Made by a program: the position numbers and the translations under genes
The notes under the pieces: model-generated
The model's input: the letters and a program-made list of their open reading frames with translations, nothing else
Told to the model about the DNA's origin: nothing
Database searches by the model: none
Part shown: positions 6,513 to 9,755 of the stretch, in pieces
How the letters are laid out: each line of letters opens with the position of its first letter
How positions within the stretch are numbered: position 1 is the stretch's first letter
Source of the DNA: Kiloniellaceae bacterium
Lineage (GTDB): Bacteria > Pseudomonadota > Alphaproteobacteria > Kiloniellales > Kiloniellaceae
DNA length: 9,755 bases
Direction: 5' to 3'
Assembly: GCA_028280915.1 (NCBI GenBank)
Contig: JANQKX010000678.1
Coordinates: forward strand, 1-9,755

Positions 6513-6568
6513 TGCGTCAAATCAGCAAACTGAGTGGGGCCTCGACGTACATAAACTTCGAAAAACAT
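6509..6568 (-). CDS. possible 19-codon leader ORF overlapping the 154-aa gene
   Basis: ATG at 6568 opens a short frame (MFFEVYVRRGPTQFADLTQ) ending in TGA at 6509-6511. This TGA overlaps the ATG of the 154-aa gene in the arrangement ATGA. GAAGG lies 7 bp upstream of the mini-ORF start, while the downstream gene has no ribosome site of its own. It could be a coupling leader peptide, or the displaced N-terminus of the 154-aa protein after a frameshift. Coding status is unproven. Confidence 0.35.
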   Translation of the reverse strand: MFFEVYVRRGPTQFADLTQ

Positions 6569-6851
6569 GGTAAGGCCTTCATTGTATGCAAAATAGCGGA
6601 CAAACTATCACCGCAGATTTAGGCGATTGAACCACCACGCTCTAAGGCTTTTCGCTAAGGCCTCATCAGGTGCCGCGCCGTTTTCGATCAGGCCCATGGG
6701 GTCCCATTCCCTCCACAGCTCATGGACCTGCTGGAACAGTTTCCCGGACGAGGGCCGATCAAACTTTTTTACCTGCCATAGGGCGAATATGGCATAAAAT
6801 AAAAACCTCAGCTAAATATAGTTGAATTGCGCGCGTGAGAAGTTTTGATCA
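6513..6851. other. gap of about 340 bp between two divergent unknown genes
   Basis: No complete, well-supported gene lies here. It holds the 19-codon mini-ORF, the remains of a small minus-strand gene (6608-6779), and an AT-rich zone at 6791-6820 that should contain the promoter of the 207-aa gene. TAAAAT at 6795-6800 matches a -10 in 5 of 6 bases, but I find no -35 at the right distance. No tRNA, CRISPR or strong terminator is visible. Confidence 0.6.
6608..6779 (-). pseudogene. small hypothetical gene broken at an A6 run
   Basis: One minus-strand frame ending at TGA 6608-6610 reads like genuine protein, including LFQQVHELWREWDPMGLIENG and RAWWFNRLNLR. Its frame has no start codon before a stop just upstream of 6811, apart from CTG at 6811. 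The neighbouring frame has ATG at 6779 (MAGKK) and hits a stop right after a run of six A (plus-strand T 6765-6770). Removing one A joins the two into a 55-56-residue protein starting MAGKKFDRPSSGK. This suggests a one-base insertion, a sequencing error in the homopolymer, or slippage. I do not recognise the family, and the product could be longer in relatives. Confidence 0.35.
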
Positions 6852-7475
6852 ATGACCGGATACTACGACTTAAATCTCATGCCCCATGTGGTGACCGTTA
6901 GGTGCCCCAATTGTGCCCGCGCGGCCCGTTTTGAATTTGCTGAAATCGTAAAGATTGAGCGAAAACAAGACATTGCCTTTTTTAGGCACAGCGATCAATT
7001 CGATTACCGCGTTTTTAATGGCTCTCAGGGCCAAAACTGGCACGCCGCAATCTATTATCCGGGTCTGAACGGAATCACGCTAGGAGCGATCGAGGGTCTG
7101 CCAAAAGGCTATGCGCCAGAGGACTGGGCGCACGACAGCGTTTGGTCTCCCAGTATGGTTGGACAAGATATCGGCTCCATAGTCTGCCACCACTGCGACC
7201 TTAGGAAAAAAACGGAACTTAGCTGGCCCGAGGACGCCTATTTTCAGATCGCGTACAAGGGCAAGGTTCTCTGGGCCTTCAACGAGGACAGCGCCATATC
7301 GCTTTTGGACTTTATCGAGTCTGAAGACCGCCAGAGAAACAAACACAAATACCAACTGTTCCTTAGGCACATACCGAGCCACTTCCTGCACAAACACGCC
7401 CGTGGCCCCGTTGTCAAAAAGCTTGCGAAAGCCTTGGAAAACTGTGGGGCTGGCCTGCCGGTAGAAAACGCCTAG
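6852..7475 (+). CDS. hypothetical protein with two CxxC pairs, 207 aa
   Basis: The function is unknown. Residues 18-21 (CPNC) and 112-115 (CHHC) form two CxxC pairs about 90 residues apart, a spacing that could make one split zinc ribbon. Between them lies a region with many aromatic residues and histidines (FRHSDQFDYRVFNG, NWHAAIYYPGLNG). The C-terminal third (YFQIAYKGKVLWAFNEDSAISLLDFI, then a basic helix KHKYQLFLRHIPSHFLHKHAR and VVKKLAKAL) resembles a pattern I have the impression recurs in unannotated proteobacterial proteins, but I cannot name a family. There is no signal peptide or membrane helix. ATG 6852 has GAGAAG about 9-10 bp upstream. It is divergent from the 154-aa gene and of similar, less GC-rich composition. 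A toxin/immunity or phage-defence accessory role is only a guess. Confidence 0.75.
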   Translation: MTGYYDLNLMPHVVTVRCPNCARAARFEFAEIVKIERKQDIAFFRHSDQFDYRVFNGSQGQNWHAAIYYPGLNGITLGAIEGLPKGYAPEDWAHDSVWSPSMVGQDIGSIVCHHCDLRKKTELSWPEDAYFQIAYKGKVLWAFNEDSAISLLDFIESEDRQRNKHKYQLFLRHIPSHFLHKHARGPVVKKLAKALENCGAGLPVENA

Positions 7476-7593
7476 CCGCCCGCGCCCGCCGCCTGGCCTC
7501 CGGACCGGACTTTGACGATTTTTTGATGTGGCGGCATCCGGGTGTGTGGGAGATTGCCGGTCTATAGCGTCTGACTTCACGAGGACTGGTGAT

Positions 7594-8472
7594 ATGCAAT
7601 GTCTATCATGGCGGCGCGCTTTTCCGGCCGCGCTTGCGCTCCTGCTTTTGAGCACCCCATCGGTTCTTACCCCAGCGGCTTTGGCCCAGGATCGGACGGT
7701 ACCCTTGGAGGGCGTGAAGAACACCCGGGATCTGGGCGGCCTGACCACGGCGGACGGCAAGACCCTGCGGTCGGGCCTTTTGATCCGTTCCGGCGAGATC
7801 GATCACATCGACCAGGCCGGCAAAGACCTGCTCGATCAGATGGGTGTGGCCGCGATCATCGACCTGCGCACCACCAAGGAAGCGACCTTGGCGCCCGCCC
7901 AGTGGCCCGAGGGCGGCGGGCCGGTCCGCTACAATTTCCCCCTCATGGAGAATGAAAGCGCCCTCATCGACGAAATGAGGGACAAACTCAAATCGGGCAC
8001 GGCCGAGGCGGACTGGATGGACCAAACTTTCCAAGAGTCCTTTGCCTACACCCCCATCGACTACACCGATGAAATTCGCGGTGTATTCGACGTGCTGCTG
8101 GCCCAGCCCGACGATACGGCGGTGCTCTATCACTGCTCCGGCGGCAAGGACCGCACGGGCGTGGTCACGGCGTTGCTATTGAGCGCGCTCGGGGTGCCGC
8201 GGGACCAGATTGAAGCCGACTTCCTGTTCACCAACATCTCGGTGGATGCGGATCAGACCGCGGCGGAAGTTGCCGCCCAGATCAACGCCGACCAGGGGAC
8301 ACAGATGACCGCCGCCGACGTCTGGCCCTCCGTGGGGGTCCGGCCCGAATACCTGGCGCGGTTTTACGACTCCGTGACCGCCGAGTACGGCTCGATCGAC
8401 AATTATTTGCGCGAAGGCCTTGGCCTCTCCGACGAAGACATCGCCCAGCTGCGGGCCAAGTATCTGCAATAG
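7594..8472 (+). CDS. exported tyrosine-specific protein phosphatase (IphP type)
   Basis: A 292-aa protein of the IphP-like tyrosine/serine phosphatase family (Y_phosphatase3 type). An N-terminal Sec signal peptide is clear: basic WRR at 6-8, hydrophobic core FPAALALLLLS, and a likely cleavage site after AALA near residue 31. The mature part starts with the family hallmark NTRDLGGLTTADGKTLRSGLLIRSGEID (43-70). The catalytic P-loop HCSGGKDRTG spans 180-189, with nucleophile C181 and R187 in the HCx5R motif. It should hydrolyse phosphotyrosine or phosphoinositide-like esters in the periplasm or outside the cell; the substrate is unknown. ATG 7594 has GAGG (7581-7584) 9 bp upstream. The upstream in-frame ATG at 7528 would place 22 residues before the signal peptide and was rejected. 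The gene stands alone, with 131 bp to the next gene. Confidence 0.87.
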   Translation: MQCLSWRRAFPAALALLLLSTPSVLTPAALAQDRTVPLEGVKNTRDLGGLTTADGKTLRSGLLIRSGEIDHIDQAGKDLLDQMGVAAIIDLRTTKEATLAPAQWPEGGGPVRYNFPLMENESALIDEMRDKLKSGTAEADWMDQTFQESFAYTPIDYTDEIRGVFDVLLAQPDDTAVLYHCSGGKDRTGVVTALLLSALGVPRDQIEADFLFTNISVDADQTAAEVAAQINADQGTQMTAADVWPSVGVRPEYLARFYDSVTAEYGSIDNYLREGLGLSDEDIAQLRAKYLQ

Positions 8473-8604
8473 GCGGTCCGCCGCGCAACACGCCGTATCC
8501 CCGAAGTGTTACCCAAGTGGCGTACGGCATGGTCAACGTCGCCCGGCCGCGTTACTTTCCTCTCGTCCCTATGATGCAACGACGATCACGATCGGGAGGA
8601 AACC

Positions 8605-9012
8605 TTGTCCCCAAGCCGCAACGGCAGCGCCGCCGAAACCCTGGTTCGCCACTTCATCGACGCCTTTGCCAAGGCGGACCTGACGGAGATGGCGGCCTGC
8701 CTCGCCGAGGATGTGCAAAGCCACATCACCAACGCGGAGGGCGGCGTCACCCTCCTGCCCGGCCGCGCCGCCTTTATGGAGAGTATCCGCGCCCTGGACG
8801 TGGCGACGGTCCGGCCCCAGGTGCGGATCACTCAGATCCTCTCCATCCAGCCCGACCAGGTCATGGTCATGGTGGAAATCAAAGCCGAGCGCAAGGGCCG
8901 CAAGCTGCACAACTTCGCGGCTTTTCTGATGGAAATCGAAAGCGACGCCATCGCCACCATCCACATGGTCGAGGCCTTACCGGCCTATAGCGATTCCTTT
9001 TGGAAAGATTAG
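8605..9012 (+). CDS. SnoaL/NTF2-like small protein
   Basis: A 135-aa protein with the layout of the NTF2-like (SnoaL-like) cone fold: an N-terminal helix ETLVRHFIDAFAKADLTEMAACLAEDVQSHI (11-41), a loop with GGVTLLPGRAAFMESIRAL (46-64), then three to four beta strands (PQVRITQILSIQ, QVMVMVEIKAE, KLHNFAAFLMEIESDAIATIHMVE). Such proteins act as small-molecule isomerases, hydrolases or binding proteins, and no active-site signature allows a choice. The start is TTG at 8605, chosen because a near-perfect GGGAGGA (8594-8600) lies directly upstream and no ATG exists before the conserved first helix. The stop codon lies within a 14-bp palindrome. Confidence 0.78.
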   Translation: MSPSRNGSAAETLVRHFIDAFAKADLTEMAACLAEDVQSHITNAEGGVTLLPGRAAFMESIRALDVATVRPQVRITQILSIQPDQVMVMVEIKAERKGRKLHNFAAFLMEIESDAIATIHMVEALPAYSDSFWKD

Positions 9013-9024
9013 GGTCTAGACCCT
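9011..9024. terminator. 14-bp perfect palindrome overlapping the stop codon
   Basis: AGGGTCTAGACCCT is a perfect palindrome whose first two bases belong to the TAG stop of the SnoaL-like gene. A pyrimidine-rich stretch follows (ATCTCTCTTCTTTGTCTC). It could form a short hairpin that ends transcription, although the U-run is interrupted by C. A protein-binding site is the alternative. Confidence 0.35.
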
Positions 9025-9082
9025 ATCTCTCTTCTTTGTCTCGGGATTTGATGTACTTGCGAACAATTTGCTGGGCGGAAAG

Positions 9083-9361
9083 ATGATTTTTGATCAACGG
9101 TGTCCCGTTTGTGACACCATCGGCCTGAATAGATTGGGCAGGTTACTTAAGTTTAGAGGCAATGCTGCGTCATGTAAAAACTGCAAAACAGAGTTTAAGT
9201 TCAATTTTTTTTGGGGAATTGTAATCTCATCACTAGGGTCTACTGTTGGTGTTCCGATAGGCATACTTATCGCCGTCCCACATTTTTTGACGGTAATTTT
9301 TTTGGTGGTTTGGATTACTATTGTATTACTCATTTACATGTATATTCCTTTATCACGGTAA
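9083..9361 (+). CDS. small zinc-ribbon membrane protein, 92 aa, unknown
   Basis: The N-terminal cytosolic segment has two CxxC pairs (CPVC at 7-10 and CKNC near 31-34), the layout of a zinc ribbon. Two hydrophobic segments follow: about FFWGIVISSLGSTVGVPIGI and FLTVIFLVVWITIVLLIYMY. The protein therefore looks like a zinc-ribbon head on a two-helix membrane hairpin, similar in plan to many unannotated small bacterial proteins. ATG 9083 is preceded by GGCGGAAAG, although spacing is tight. A TTG at 9068 in the same frame has no ribosome site. The gene is strikingly AT-rich compared with everything to its left, and it neighbours a large inverted-repeat element, which points to recent acquisition. 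Function unknown. Confidence 0.75.
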   Translation: MIFDQRCPVCDTIGLNRLGRLLKFRGNAASCKNCKTEFKFNFFWGIVISSLGSTVGVPIGILIAVPHFLTVIFLVVWITIVLLIYMYIPLSR

Positions 9362-9493
9362 ACGAGGTTATTGAGAAAATTTAACGTGTCACTTTTTTGT
9401 AATTGGGTTTTAAGAGTCGTATAACTCCCTTCGGGTGGGGTAGGCCCGATATGAAACTGGTCAGATCAGTCCATTTTAAGGACTTATACCAAA
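9362..9493. other. AT-rich non-coding spacer
   Basis: No ORF of note and no convincing terminator. It includes a short C3-G3 hairpin around CCCTTCGGG and ends in TTATACCAAA immediately before the inverted-repeat element. Confidence 0.5.
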
Positions 9494-9755
9494 TCTCGGG
9501 AGTAATGACTCATAGGGATCGCTTCTGAGAAGGTTCGGGTAGGAAACAAGCCGCAGTCGATGTCATTCATCGTCAAGGCCTGTTGACGCCCTCCGAACCT
9601 TCTCAGAAGCGACCGTTCCGGCGGGTTTTCAGAGCTTTCGGGCCCCATACAGCGCAATAGGGTTATCTAATGCTTGCGATGAATGGCATCGCGGCGCATC
9701 AGCTGCCTAACCGAAAACTCTGAAAAGCCGTCCCTATGGGTCATTACTCCCGAGA
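9494..9755. mobile_element. 262-bp nested palindrome with Y-shaped fold; MITE/IS-end-like element
   Basis: The outer arms 9494-9518 and 9731-9755 are complementary at 24 of 25 positions, the exception being a possible G-U pair. Immediately inside lies hairpin 1, with a perfect 20-bp stem (9519-9538 with 9593-9612). After six unpaired bases comes hairpin 2 (9619-9622 with 9727-9730, then a 3-base bulge, then 9626-9641 with 9711-9726, one mismatch). The halves are also diverged inverted copies of each other: aligned from each end, the first 50 bases agree at about 41 positions, and a small palindrome with CGATG/CATCG arms sits 64 bases in on both sides (9558-9572 and 9677-9691). Long imperfect terminal inverted repeats without a gene fit a MITE, or an IS reduced to its ends. 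No transposase is present, and the target duplication cannot be tested because the window ends exactly at the outer arm. Confidence 0.6.

Noticed and set aside
6135..6573. Two plus-strand open frames of 70 and 65 codons
   Set aside because: Both lie antisense to or around the 154-aa gene, with no ribosome sites or coding character.
7528..7593. Phosphatase start at ATG 7528
   Set aside because: It would bury the signal peptide behind 22 residues; ATG 7594 has GAGG 9 bp upstream and starts directly with the signal peptide.
9494..9755. tRNA or known riboswitch in the structured element
   Set aside because: No tRNA-sized cloverleaf, T-loop or CCA region, and stems of 20-25 bp are too long; symmetry of the halves favours an inverted-repeat element.

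Overview
The window is GC-rich, with strong Shine-Dalgarno sites and gene content typical of Alphaproteobacteria. A Rhodospirillales-like organism is my best guess, from style alone and not from a phylogenetic marker. It looks like a whole short contig: the left edge is a 55-bp copy of an internal sequence, and the right edge stops exactly at the end of a large inverted repeat.

Left two thirds (1-5908): a histidine-utilisation (hut) locus of the five-step, HutF/HutG type. It has two divergent promoter regions, each with a near-identical HutC-type palindrome. The first lies between hutF (minus) and hutI (plus), the second between hutG (minus) and hutC (plus). hutI and hutG converge with 3 bp between them. 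HutI opens imidazolonepropionate to formiminoglutamate, HutF deiminates this to N-formylglutamate, and HutG hydrolyses that to glutamate and formate. HutC is the GntR-family repressor. Histidase (hutH) and urocanase (hutU) are not in the window. Downstream of hutF, and apparently translationally coupled to it, is an ornithine cyclodeaminase/mu-crystallin family gene with atypical motifs. It is followed by the 5' part of a SAM-dependent methyltransferase gene that breaks off in the left-edge repeat.

The hutF-hutI intergenic region is unusually dense: three 16-bp tandem repeats, a 13-bp palindrome of unknown ownership, the 16-bp HutC operator directly abutting it, and a likely hutI promoter.

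Middle (5909-7475): an accessory-looking stretch that appears less GC-rich than its flanks. It holds a 154-aa unknown protein (minus), preceded by a 19-codon mini-ORF with an ATGA overlap, a probable broken small gene, and a 207-aa unknown protein with two CxxC pairs.

Right part (7476-9755): an exported IphP-type tyrosine phosphatase, a SnoaL/NTF2-like small protein with a TTG start, an AT-rich gene for a zinc-ribbon two-helix membrane protein, and a 262-bp nested palindrome that folds into a Y-shaped three-way junction. The last is probably a MITE or IS-end element, or a structured repeat, and is the least explained item here.
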